From contig DASYYE010000255.1 of NCBI GenBank assembly GCA_035946955.1, positions 1-10,732 of the forward strand: a stretch of DNA of 10,732 bases, given 5' to 3'. The stretch is from DASYYE01 sp035946955. Lineage in GTDB: Bacteria; Actinomycetota; Actinomycetes; Streptosporangiales; Streptosporangiaceae. Below are positions 1-6,709 of this stretch, piece after piece. A program made the position numbers and the translations under genes. Numbering within the stretch: the stretch's first letter is position 1; each line of letters begins with the position of its first letter. Below the pieces are notes generated by a model. That model had not been told where the DNA came from. It searched no databases and saw only the letters and a program-made list of their open reading frames with translations.

Positions 1-623
1 AGTTCCAGCAGCGCGGCGGTGTCAATGCTCACCTCCGGCTGATAGGCGACCGTGGTGACCTCCAGGCCCGCCGGGCTGGCGTCGTCCCCCGCCCCGGCGT
101 ACTCGGGGATGGTGGCCCGGCCCTGGACCAGGCCGTTGCCCGGCGCATACCAGGTGCGTGTCAGCCAATCACCCGGCCCGGCTGGCTTTTCTGGCGCTCG
201 GCGCCGGTGGTCCTTGCGGAGCTCGGCCAACATCCGGTCAGCGCAGCCGAGCAGGTCGCCGCCCACCATCGGTACCGCAGCCTCCGCCCGGCCCGGCGTG
301 TCCCCCGCCAGCCGGAACGGGAAGCGCATCTCATCATCACCGCTGACATCCAGCAGCCTCCGCGCCCGTGCCCTGAACACGCCGACTCTGGTTAGTTCTT
401 CGGGTGCGGCCGCAAGCACGGCGGTGATGCGCTGCTTCTCCGGCTGGCTCAGGCCCCGCCAGGCAGCCCAGGCATCGTAGTGGCCGCCCAACAGGAAGGC
501 TGCGTGCGTGAACGAGGAGGTCAGCGTCCCGTCTTCGGCCCTCTGAGGGAAGTAGTGCGCGGCCAGGGCCAGCGCCGCAACGATTGCCCCGTCGTTCTTA
601 GTGAGCTTCTTCCTCATGCCCAT
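1..623 (-). CDS. Unrecognised protein, 5' part only (runs off left edge); third gene of the putative pPIWI-RE-type operon
   Basis: The minus-strand frame is open from ATG 623 to the window edge, giving about 207 residues with actinobacterial codon bias. An AGAGGG sequence (634-639) sits 10 nt upstream of ATG 623. A second in-frame ATG at 617 would make a 4-nt ATGA overlap with the stop of the upstream nuclease-like gene. Either way the two genes are translationally coupled. The protein starts MGMRKKLTKNDGAIVAALAL, has an Ala/Leu-rich helical N-terminal half, an Arg/Lys-rich stretch near residues 133-145 and a more beta-like segment near 150-205. I do not recognise a domain. From its position after the REase-like gene it could be the N-terminal helical region of the DinG-type helicase or of the pPIWI-RE protein of a three-gene island. 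That is inference from context, since no helicase or RNaseH motif lies inside the window. Confidence 0.8.
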   Translation of the reverse strand, partial: MGMRKKLTKNDGAIVAALALAAHYFPQRAEDGTLTSSFTHAAFLLGGHYDAWAAWRGLSQPEKQRITAVLAAAPEELTRVGVFRARARRLLDVSGDDEMRFPFRLAGDTPGRAEAAVPMVGGDLLGCADRMLAELRKDHRRRAPEKPAGPGDWLTRTWYAPGNGLVQGRATIPEYAGAGDDASPAGLEVTTVAYQPEVSIDTAALLE

Positions 624-1861
624 CGCGCGCCCACCCTCTGGCAGACCAGTGCGCCGATCTCCCCAGCCGTCGCAACATTCAGCCCAAACTCCTTGCACAC
701 GGTGGTGAGCAGCGGCACGTCCGGCGCCCGGTAGTCAGGCACGACAAGCCATTGCGCGCCACCCGCGTCACCCTCGTCCGCCTGCACTTTCCGGGCCAGT
801 AGCAGGGGATTGCTGTAGTCCTTCAGGTCGATGCGGAATGGACTCATGCCCGCGCCAGTGCCCGCCTCGACGTGCAGGTCGTAGGAGTCCAGGTCTGGCC
901 ACAGGACCGGCTTCAGCCCGCGGGCCTCCAGCGCCTTGTACAAGGCGACTTCGACCAGACCCGGAATGGTGGTCCACCGCCACACACCCCGGGTCAGTGC
1001 CTTGTGCCCCTCGACCGGCTCTGGTTCTGGGATCCGTCCTCGCACGTCTGTGAACAGGACCGATGCAGCACCCGATGGCCGCGGCGGCGCTGACGAGGCG
1101 GGGACCAGCGAGGGTGGCTTCCCCTTGTCGGGGACCTTGAAGTGGTAGGCGGCGCCCAGCGCGGCGTGCGGTCGGTGAAAGCACTGTGCGCTGCCGGTCT
1201 TGGTCCCGCGGGCCCTGCGCGTGGTGATCTTCATGGGCCAGCGGCAGATAGGGCAGGCGAACCACCACCGGTCAAAGGTGGCGGCGTGGACAATGGGCTG
1301 GTAGTAATCGGCGACGCTGCTGGGCAGCGGTAGCTTGCGCAACTTGCTGTCCAGCCCGGCTGGAGTCTCGATCAGAGCTTTGCGGCCGACGACGTAGGCA
1401 GCCGGATCCTGGCGCTTCTTCAAAGCGGTGTACACCCGCTCCTGGTCCATCTCAGCTTCCAGGAACTCCCTGGTGGCTGGCCGTCCGCCCCGGGTGGCTT
1501 TCGCCAGTGCCCGCAGCACGAGCCGCTGCTCCTGCTGGAGGTCGTACAGGTCATCGTCGTACTGGCCGTCCTGCGTGATCAGGTGCACTCCCTGCATCTC
1601 CTCGGCGGGTACACCGTCGGGCAGCAGCAAAGCAAGATCCTTTGTGAGCAGGTCACGGAAGGCGGAGAACGTCAGGGGACTGGCTGGGCCGCGCGAGGCG
1701 AGGATCTGCCCGTGCGCCTCGATAAGGGTCTCAAGCCGCCCCTCGGGCGGCTGTTCAGTGTCGGTGAGGGCCTGGGCAGCCATGGCGGCGGCGGTCATCA
1801 CCTGGTGCCGGACAGTGGTCGCATCCACGGGGGAGGCCAGGTCATTCACGCCAGACACCAT
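614..1861 (-). CDS. Restriction endonuclease-related protein with Zn finger, resembling the REase of pPIWI-RE three-gene islands
   Basis: A 415-residue protein. Residues 1-190 are mainly helical (compare the 'Y' domain of pPIWI-RE islands). A zinc-finger-like segment follows at 199-232, with Cys203-x2-Cys206 and Cys227-x-His229 (His232 nearby). The C-terminal part (295-415) has the layout of a PD-(D/E)xK nuclease: Glu304 in a helix (GLVEVALYKALEARG), Asp328 in YDLHV, then Asp345-x-Lys347 in FRIDLKDY, followed by a strand WLVVPDYRAP and a closing helix. The putative active-site residues are intact. In the family as I know it, such proteins accompany a prokaryotic PIWI protein and a DinG-type helicase and are thought to act against invading DNA or RNA-DNA hybrids. 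The gene lies 60 nt after the regulator and overlaps the next gene. No good SD precedes ATG 1861; a GTG at 1849 is an alternative start. Nuclease fold fairly sure, pPIWI-RE membership likely but not proven. Confidence 0.85.
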   Translation of the reverse strand: MVSGVNDLASPVDATTVRHQVMTAAAMAAQALTDTEQPPEGRLETLIEAHGQILASRGPASPLTFSAFRDLLTKDLALLLPDGVPAEEMQGVHLITQDGQYDDDLYDLQQEQRLVLRALAKATRGGRPATREFLEAEMDQERVYTALKKRQDPAAYVVGRKALIETPAGLDSKLRKLPLPSSVADYYQPIVHAATFDRWWFACPICRWPMKITTRRARGTKTGSAQCFHRPHAALGAAYHFKVPDKGKPPSLVPASSAPPRPSGAASVLFTDVRGRIPEPEPVEGHKALTRGVWRWTTIPGLVEVALYKALEARGLKPVLWPDLDSYDLHVEAGTGAGMSPFRIDLKDYSNPLLLARKVQADEGDAGGAQWLVVPDYRAPDVPLLTTVCKEFGLNVATAGEIGALVCQRVGARWA

Positions 1862-1885
1862 AGACGGCGGCAGTGACAGTCTGCG

Positions 1886-1919
1886 GTCCCCTGTGGACCG
1901 CCGGAGAACACCAGGGGAC
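1886..1919 (-). other. Intergenic stem-loop between regulator and nuclease-like gene
   Basis: Inverted repeat GTCCCCTG (1886-1893) / CAGGGGAC (1912-1919), 8 of 8 paired with an 18-nt loop. It starts 2 nt after the regulator stop codon (1922-1924) and lies 25 nt before the nuclease-like start. There is no T-run. It could be an attenuator, an mRNA-processing or stabilising hairpin, or a second operator. Confidence 0.45.
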
Positions 1920-1921
1920 GA

Positions 1922-3178
1922 TCAGCCCAGGTTGAGGCCGTCCACTGCGACATCGGGGTACAGAGCCCGATAGGCCGCGAGGTACTCGGTCATGTGCCGC
2001 CTGCCCGGCTCAGTGAGTTGCCACCGGTACTCCTTGACATAGGAATCCTCACCGGCTTCCTCCCGCACCGCGATGCTGTCGATGTACCCGCGGCTCATTG
2101 CGCCGTGCGGCCGGAACCCCGTGCCGAGGTAGAACCGGGACCTGCCCCACAAGTCCGACTCCGGCAAGCCCGAAGGCCCTGCCATGGCAACCTTCACCAG
2201 GTTCCGCCACAGCCACTCCGACAGCAGGTGTGCCGGTGGCCGGGGCCGACTCACCTCGCCCAGGCCCGCGCGGGCGCACGCCCTGCCCAGCCGGGTCAGC
2301 TCAACCAGTACCCGTGGCACCGACCCCAGCGGAAACACCTCCACCTGGTCCTGACTCACCTGCAACAGTCCCCGGCGGGTGAGGGCATGCACTGTAGCGC
2401 CGGCACCGGCGTCGTGATGGCCCTCTTTCCGCAGGCGTTCCTGGATCTGGGTGTAGCCGGTAAAGGCAGGGTCGGCCTTGATTGTGAACGGCAACTTCCG
2501 CCACTGCACCGGCGCGCCAGCAGGCAGGCCCGCTGCATGCTTGGCCTTGGCGTCCTGTTCGGCCTCATGGTCCTCGCGGTAACAGGCGACCAGATAGGCT
2601 CGCTGCCGCTCGTTCAACTCGTTCCATGATCTTTCCGCCCTGCCCAGCCCAACCCGCGCCGACTCAGCGCCGGCACCGGGAAGATCCTTTGCCTCGGGGC
2701 GCCGCAAGAGGTCGGCTTGTGCCGGGAACGTCCGGAACCATGCACGGCGAACCTTTCCGGTTGGTACCCCGTAGGTCACCCCCAGCGCAGCGATTACTTC
2801 CTTCAAAACAGCGGGGTCACGCCAGGCGCGGACCTCCCTCCCGGACTCCACTGCTTGCAGCCGCCAGACCGTCATCCCTGGCAGATCCACCGCCAGAAGA
2901 CGCGCAGCCTCCGCCCGGTCCAACCCAGCAAAACGCCGAAGATCCCCTAGCGTCTCTTCACCCTCCGGTACCCCAGCCAATACTTGAGCCGTGACACCGA
3001 GAACCTCAGCCAGCCTCTTCAGACTTCTCGGAGACGGAGAGTGCTTCCCCTGCTCATAGTTGAGAACCTGCCGTGCAGACACACCGACAGCGCGGGCCAG
3101 CACCACGAGGCTCATCCCTGCTGCGACACGTCGCGACGACAGCACACCGGGCGCCAAAGGCTCTGACTGCCGGGACAT
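1922..3178 (-). CDS. XRE-family helix-turn-helix transcriptional regulator with long C-terminal domain
   Basis: A 418-residue protein. Residues about 12-68 form a canonical HTH_XRE (SSRRVAAGMSLVVLARAVG, then SARQVLNYEQGKHSPSPRSL). A second, more degenerate HTH-like segment follows at about 79-140 (AEAARLLAVDLPGMTVWRLQ). The remaining 270 residues hold a LNERQRAYLVACYREDHEAE helix and winged-helix-like segments (CARAGL, EWLWRNLVKVAMAG, YRWQLTEPGRRHMTEYLAAY) rather than an enzyme domain that I recognise. It is the first gene of the leftward operon with the nuclease-like gene. The start lies 6 nt from a 29-bp palindrome that carries the -10 box, so it is probably leaderless and probably autoregulated. 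By analogy with HTH regulators of other defence loci it is likely to control expression of the downstream effectors. The HTH is certain; the role is inferred. Confidence 0.9.
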   Translation of the reverse strand: MSRQSEPLAPGVLSSRRVAAGMSLVVLARAVGVSARQVLNYEQGKHSPSPRSLKRLAEVLGVTAQVLAGVPEGEETLGDLRRFAGLDRAEAARLLAVDLPGMTVWRLQAVESGREVRAWRDPAVLKEVIAALGVTYGVPTGKVRRAWFRTFPAQADLLRRPEAKDLPGAGAESARVGLGRAERSWNELNERQRAYLVACYREDHEAEQDAKAKHAAGLPAGAPVQWRKLPFTIKADPAFTGYTQIQERLRKEGHHDAGAGATVHALTRRGLLQVSQDQVEVFPLGSVPRVLVELTRLGRACARAGLGEVSRPRPPAHLLSEWLWRNLVKVAMAGPSGLPESDLWGRSRFYLGTGFRPHGAMSRGYIDSIAVREEAGEDSYVKEYRWQLTEPGRRHMTEYLAAYRALYPDVAVDGLNLG

Positions 3179-3183
3179 ATGAT

Positions 3184-3212
3184 CATTATAGACTTCACCG
3201 AAGTTTATAATG
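3184..3212 (-). promoter_or_regulatory. 29-bp palindromic operator/promoter of the XRE regulator operon
   Basis: Arms 3184-3196 (CATTATAGACTTC) and 3200-3212 (GAAGTTTATAATG) are 12/13 complementary around a 3-nt centre. The site is strikingly AT-rich for this DNA. On the minus strand the left arm contains a perfect TATAAT at 3190-3185. A start site 7 nt further falls on about 3178, the A of the regulator ATG, so the transcript would be leaderless, which fits the absence of an SD. The other arm carries TATAAT on the plus strand (3206-3211). A dimeric HTH protein bound here would occlude the promoter, suggesting negative autoregulation. Confidence 0.75.
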
Positions 3213-3262
3213 ACAGCAGCAGTAGCCGACCGATCCCCCCAGCTACTCTGCTTGGAGTTCGG

Positions 3263-3334
3263 TGTGAGGCGTCATTTCGCTGACCGGGGGAAGCGTCACA
3301 GGGTGTCAGCGGGCAAGAGCCACCAGGTGTCAGT
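3263..3334 (-). repeat. Tandem array of three ~24-nt motif units (CTGACA ... TGACGC)
   Basis: Read on the minus strand, units start at about 3334, 3310 and 3286 with a 24-nt period. Units 1 and 2 match at 18 of 24 positions (both begin with N-CTGACACC). Unit 2 (TGACGC at 3298-3293) and unit 3 (TGACGC at 3274-3269) share TGACGC in register. Unit 3 ends TGACGCCTCACACC, identical over 14 nt to the repeat at 8511-8524. The array lies 50 nt upstream of the regulator promoter. Extra CTGACA copies occur at 3390-3385 (minus) and 3407-3412 (plus). Confidence 0.55.
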
Positions 3335-3553
3335 TGGCGGGCGGCTGCCCGTGCAAACCGGCGTGGCGGGAACGGGCGGCTGGTTGTCAGTAGTGGTGCT
3401 CCGCTGCTGACACCAGCGCCGGGCGCCGCGACGTCGGCGGGCGGCACGGATCTCCTCCTTGGCGATCTTGCCGGCTGGCAGTAACGGCGGAGCTGGCGGC
3501 TGCGGCAGCCTGCGGCCATCCGAAGGCCCAGTAACTGCCGTGCTTGGCGTCAC
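3296..3553 (-). CDS. Possible small basic hypothetical protein (weak)
   Basis: An 85-residue frame from GTG 3553. It has a proline-rich N-terminus, a charged helix (KIAKEEIRAARRRRGARR) near residues 29-46 and a polar tail. Third-position GC is fairly high in the middle but falls in the tail, there is no convincing SD, and its end runs into the 24-nt repeat array. I do not recognise it. It may be a remnant or a chance frame in the otherwise empty 3213-3611 interval. Confidence 0.2.
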   Translation of the reverse strand: MTPSTAVTGPSDGRRLPQPPAPPLLPAGKIAKEEIRAARRRRGARRWCQQRSTTTDNQPPVPATPVCTGSRPPTDTWWLLPADTL

Positions 3554-3611
3554 ACCCCGGGGCCCTTGCCTCTAGCCGGGGGATCCCTTCATATTCCCGT
3601 CCGTGCCGGCC

Positions 3612-4112
3612 TCATCGCCGCCCGCCCTCAGCATCCCGCACCAGCTCGAACTGGTCCGCGCCGGCTACAAGCCCAAAGTCCGAGCCGTTATCCCACTGCA
3701 CCTTGACGACCCCCCAGTCGTCGGTTCCCGTGACCGTGCCCAGGTCGCCCGGCTGAGGGACGGACGAGCCGCGGAGCTTTTCGTATGCCGCGGCGTACTT
3801 CGCGGACACAAGCCGCACCCGGTCGCCGGGCTTGCATCTGTTCGCCGCCGTAATGGCAGCCTCCTGCTCGACGGCCGCACGGGACCGGGCAGCGTCGCGC
3901 TCGCTGGAGACCACCCAAGCGACAGTCAGGCCCAATACCGCGACCGCCGCGGCTGCCGGCCAGCGCCACGCGGACGGAACCGCCACGATGAACGCCACCA
4001 CGACGGCCAGCACTACCGCGGCCATCGCCACGTCCGGGCTGACACCTCGGGCCCTGCCAGGCCCGGTGCTCGCCCACAACGGGCCGAACCGGAACCTCAG
4101 GCCGCCCCTCAT
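3612..4112 (-). CDS. Two-TM membrane protein with C-terminal DUF4314-like domain
   Basis: A 166-residue protein. ATG 4112 is chosen because a perfect SD (AAGGAGGGGG, 4129-4120) lies about 8 nt upstream; a longer frame to 4154 exists but spans that SD. Residues 1-26 are basic and precede two hydrophobic helices at about 27-46 and 51-69 separated by a short SAWRW turn. A helical ERDAARSRAAVEQEAAITAA linker follows. Residues 94-158 form a small beta domain (KPGDRVRLVS, then GDLGTVTGTDDWGVVKVQWD and ADQFELV) that matches the SH3-like DUF4314 pattern of actinobacteria. The beta domain is probably cytoplasmic. No operon partner is evident and the function is unknown. Confidence 0.8.
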   Translation of the reverse strand: MRGGLRFRFGPLWASTGPGRARGVSPDVAMAAVVLAVVVAFIVAVPSAWRWPAAAAVAVLGLTVAWVVSSERDAARSRAAVEQEAAITAANRCKPGDRVRLVSAKYAAAYEKLRGSSVPQPGDLGTVTGTDDWGVVKVQWDNGSDFGLVAGADQFELVRDAEGGRR

Positions 4113-4686
4113 GGAGTTGCCCCCTCCTTGGAGGTAATGGTCATCCTCCAGCATGGAACACCAGCACCCTCAACCTGCCAAGCCTCAACCCCGTTGCGCC
4201 ACCCCGCCGCTGACCTCGAGATCAGCCTACGCGGATTGAAACTCCAGGAGCCCGGCCCGCTGCTCCGTCAGCAGCGCGCCCCGGTCTGCGCTGTCCGGCA
4301 CAACGTGTTTTGTGATCTGCGTCATAGGCCAGCCGGCACCTATGGCGATCTTGGCGGGAGGGCGCTGGGCCGCCCTGGGATCCGCCGCGCTCCCGCGCCC
4401 GACAGAGTGCCGGGCCGTGGATGGCCACTGGGCGCTGCATGACCCGCCCGCAGCGTCTGCGGACCGTGGGCGTGACACGCCAGAGGCACTGTGCCGCCCG
4501 TTCGGACCAGTCCAGGACCACTAGGCGCAGATCCCGGCCGGGCCGGGCGTGTCGGCAAGCGAGGCTTCGGCCGCCAGGGCCCCCGGGGGGTGCGGTTGAG
4601 GCCGGGCCATGGCGGGTGTTGCGGGGCAGCAGCCCGGCAGTGCCTCACCGCGGCTTGGGCACATGGGACAGGTGGCTGGCGGGCAC
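4113..4686. other. Gene-poor intergenic stretch
   Basis: I see no convincing gene here. Frames on both strands are Arg/Pro/Gly-rich chance frames. One minus-strand frame (4227-4478) ends in a protein-like stretch (MTQITKHVVPDSADRGALLT) but has no SD, no longer upstream frame and no recognisable family. It may be the tail of a decayed gene. Confidence 0.4.
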
Positions 4687-4700
4687 GGGACCTTGGTCCC
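4687..4700 (+). promoter_or_regulatory. DosR/DevR-type dormancy box
   Basis: GGGACCTTGGTCCC is a perfect 14-bp palindrome that fits the core of the mycobacterial DosR consensus (GGGACTWWAGTCCC) at all but two positions. A -10-like TATGTA at 4724-4729 predicts a start site near 4736. That places the box centre at about -42.5, the usual position for DosR activation. The following gene belongs to a family common in DosR-type regulons, which supports the call. Confidence 0.7.
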
Positions 4701-4820
4701 TAGCCTGCCGCCCGTGCGGGCGGTATGTATGACCCGTGCCGGCGCAGGGCCGCGGTGGCCTGCGGAAACCTACGGTCGTGGGGGCTGGTGGCAGGCGACG
4801 AGCAGGCACGGGCACGGGCG

Positions 4821-5231
4821 ATGCAGCCGCGCCGGGTGGTGGAGCTGGCCGAGGAGGAGTGCTGGGCGCTGCTGGGCAGCGTGTCGGTGGGCCGGGTCGT
4901 GTTTACCATGAAGGCGATGCCGGCGGTCCGCCCGGTCAACCACCTCCTCGATGGCAAGACGGTCATTATCCGGTCCCACCTGGGCGCGGCGATCGCGGGC
5001 CACGCCGCTGGAGGTGGCGCGGTGGTCTGTTATGAGGCCGACGACATCGACCTGGCCTGCCACACTGGGTGGAGCGTGGTCGCAACCGGCCTCGCCTGCC
5101 TGGTCCGGCCGGCCGAGATAGCCCGCTATGAGCGGCTGCTGGAGCCGTGGGCGGCGGGCCAGATGGACCATTTCATCGCTATCACGCCGCAGGCCATCAC
5201 CGGTATCCGGCTCATCGCTTGGTGCACCTGA
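4821..5231 (+). CDS. Pyridoxamine 5'-phosphate oxidase (PPOX) family flavin/F420-binding-type protein
   Basis: The sequence matches the short PPOX-fold proteins of actinobacterial dormancy regulons: an N-terminal VVELAEEECWALLGSVSVGR, a conserved GRVVFT strand, MPAVRPVNHLL, the cofactor-phosphate-binding type stretch VIIRSHLGAAI, then VVCYEADDID, GWSVVATGLA and a final RYERLLEPWAAGQ helix. These are typically small dimeric split-barrel proteins that bind FMN or F420; the substrate cannot be told. The start is uncertain. The frame extends back to ATG 4725, but that overlaps the predicted -10, so ATG 4821 (136 aa) or GTG 4788 (147 aa) is preferred; neither has a clear SD. A DosR-type box lies upstream and a KamA-like gene follows 139 nt downstream, probably co-regulated under hypoxia. 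Confidence 0.85.
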   Translation: MQPRRVVELAEEECWALLGSVSVGRVVFTMKAMPAVRPVNHLLDGKTVIIRSHLGAAIAGHAAGGGAVVCYEADDIDLACHTGWSVVATGLACLVRPAEIARYERLLEPWAAGQMDHFIAITPQAITGIRLIAWCT

Positions 5232-5370
5232 CTAGGCCGGGCCGCCCAGGCCAGCATCCCCCGGTCCTGGCGGGGGCCGACGGCGCCCGCAGGCGCATCA
5301 GGACATGCGGCGGGCGCGGGCTCGTGACAGGGCCGTGACTGGTGGTCACAGAAGGACAGGAGGTGATGTC

Positions 5371-6609
5371 ATGCCCAGCCCCGTGCCCCCCGGCCCGTGC
5401 GTGTTCACCGCAGCGGACCTGGACGCGCTGACCGCGCGGGCAGGGTTGCCGCCCGCACGGCGGGAGAAAGTCCGCGCCGTGGCGGCTGTGACCGGTTTCG
5501 GTGTCACCAGCTATGTGGCCGATGAGCTGATCGACTGGGCCGCTGCCCCCGACGACCCCCTGTGGCGGCTGATGTTCCCCGCCGAGGACATGCTGGACGG
5601 CACGGTCACCGGCCCTACCACCAGCCAGCCGGGCACCGGCGCGCCAGGACGGCAGGTCCAGGCCGCAGCAAGGCAGGCCGGTGGCAGGCCTCTCGCAGCA
5701 GGCCCCCAGCCGGGTGAGTGCGTGCTGCCCGGCGCGCACCGCATCAGCCACGACACGGTGCTGATCTATCTCCCGGCCGGGCCGGGGTACGGCCTGGCCT
5801 GCCCCGGCGCGGCACACCCACCCCGCCGGGCCGCCCCGGCGCTGGCACCCGGCGACGTCGGGCGGCTGGCCGCCTGCCTGGCCGGCCACCCAGAGGTCAG
5901 CATGGTGGAGGTCGCCGGCGACGCCCTGGCCATGCCCGCGTGCACGCTGCGGGGCTACATCGAGCCACTGCTGGCCGCCGGGCACCTGGCCGCCATCCAG
6001 CTCCCCACCCGGGCACTGGCGTGCTGGCCGCACCGGTTCCTGGCCGGCCCAGACGCCGATGACACCCTGCGGCTGTTCACCCAAGCCACCGAGCAGGGCA
6101 CCACGGTCATGCTGATGGCCTGCTTCACCCACCCCCGCGAGCTGGAACCAGACCCGGCCACCCGCGCGGCAGCCCGGGTCCGCGCCACGGGAGCGATGAT
6201 CTGCACCAGCGGGCCGCTGACCGGCACGGTCAACGACGACCCCCTCACCTGGGCGGGCCTGTGGCGCGCCCAGACCCGCGCCGGCATGGTCCCCCACGCC
6301 ATGACCATCCAGCACATCACCGGTCCAGCCGTGCACTACCAGGTGCCGCTGGCCCGGGCACACGATATCTTCGCCGCCGCCTACGCCAGCGTCACTGGCC
6401 TGGCCCGCACCGTGCGCGGACCAGTCATGGCCGACGGGCACGCCACCATCTGCCTGGACGGGACCACACAGGCCGGGACACAGAAACTGTTCGTGCTGCG
6501 CCATCTCCAAGCCCGCGACCCCCACCTGGCCGGCCAACCGTTCTTCGCCGCCTACGACCCACAAGCGGCCTGGCCAGACCAGCTCCACCCCCCAGACACC
6601 CCGCCCTGA
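5371..6609 (+). CDS. KamA (lysine 2,3-aminomutase-like) family protein with degenerate radical-SAM motif; probable pseudoenzyme
   Basis: A 412-residue protein. ATG 5371 is preceded 7 nt upstream by an excellent SD (AGGAGGTGAT). The N-terminal signature VTSYVADELIDWAAAPDDPL (46-64) and the C-terminal FVLRHLQARD / FFAAYDPQAAWPDQL match actinobacterial KamA-like proteins. In between, counterparts of family landmarks are visible: HDTVLIYLP (127-135), AGDAL for GGDPL (182-186), FTHPRELEP (252-260) and GTVNDDP (285-291). The [4Fe-4S]-binding C-x3-C-x2-C is replaced: gapless alignment by eye from TVLIYLP puts Tyr140, Cys144 and Ala147 in the three Cys positions. The PLP-lysine motif PGGGGK of true aminomutases is also absent (VMADGHATIC). 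The frame is intact with strong GC3 bias, so it looks like a maintained non-catalytic or refunctioned protein rather than a pseudogene. Confidence 0.8.
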   Translation: MPSPVPPGPCVFTAADLDALTARAGLPPARREKVRAVAAVTGFGVTSYVADELIDWAAAPDDPLWRLMFPAEDMLDGTVTGPTTSQPGTGAPGRQVQAAARQAGGRPLAAGPQPGECVLPGAHRISHDTVLIYLPAGPGYGLACPGAAHPPRRAAPALAPGDVGRLAACLAGHPEVSMVEVAGDALAMPACTLRGYIEPLLAAGHLAAIQLPTRALACWPHRFLAGPDADDTLRLFTQATEQGTTVMLMACFTHPRELEPDPATRAAARVRATGAMICTSGPLTGTVNDDPLTWAGLWRAQTRAGMVPHAMTIQHITGPAVHYQVPLARAHDIFAAAYASVTGLARTVRGPVMADGHATICLDGTTQAGTQKLFVLRHLQARDPHLAGQPFFAAYDPQAAWPDQLHPPDTPP

Positions 6610-6709
6610 CACCGCCAGGCCGACCGATGACCGGTAGGGAAGAAACACCCCGGAACCAGCCGGCCCACGCCATCCACAGGCCACGCGGGATGGCGTAACG
6701 TCACAACTG

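Noticed and set aside
3210..3410. Plus-strand small frame starting in the palindrome, using the second TATAAT
   Set aside because: The predicted start site (about 3218) lies downstream of its ATG, codon use is poor and it runs antisense through the repeat array. The second TATAAT is explained by palindrome symmetry.
4230..4240. GGATTGAAAC, resembling the 3' end of type I CRISPR repeats
   Set aside because: Single occurrence with no second copy or spacer periodicity nearby; chance match.
3603..4442. 279-codon plus-strand frame
   Set aside because: Antisense to the DUF4314-like membrane protein and extending into gene-poor DNA; Arg/Pro/His-rich with no SD or motif.
5335..5349. GTGAC-N5-GTCAC inverted repeat, CRP-like
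   Set aside because: Spacing between GTGA and TCAC is 7 rather than the 6 of CRP sites, and the arms are short; likely chance ahead of the strong SD.
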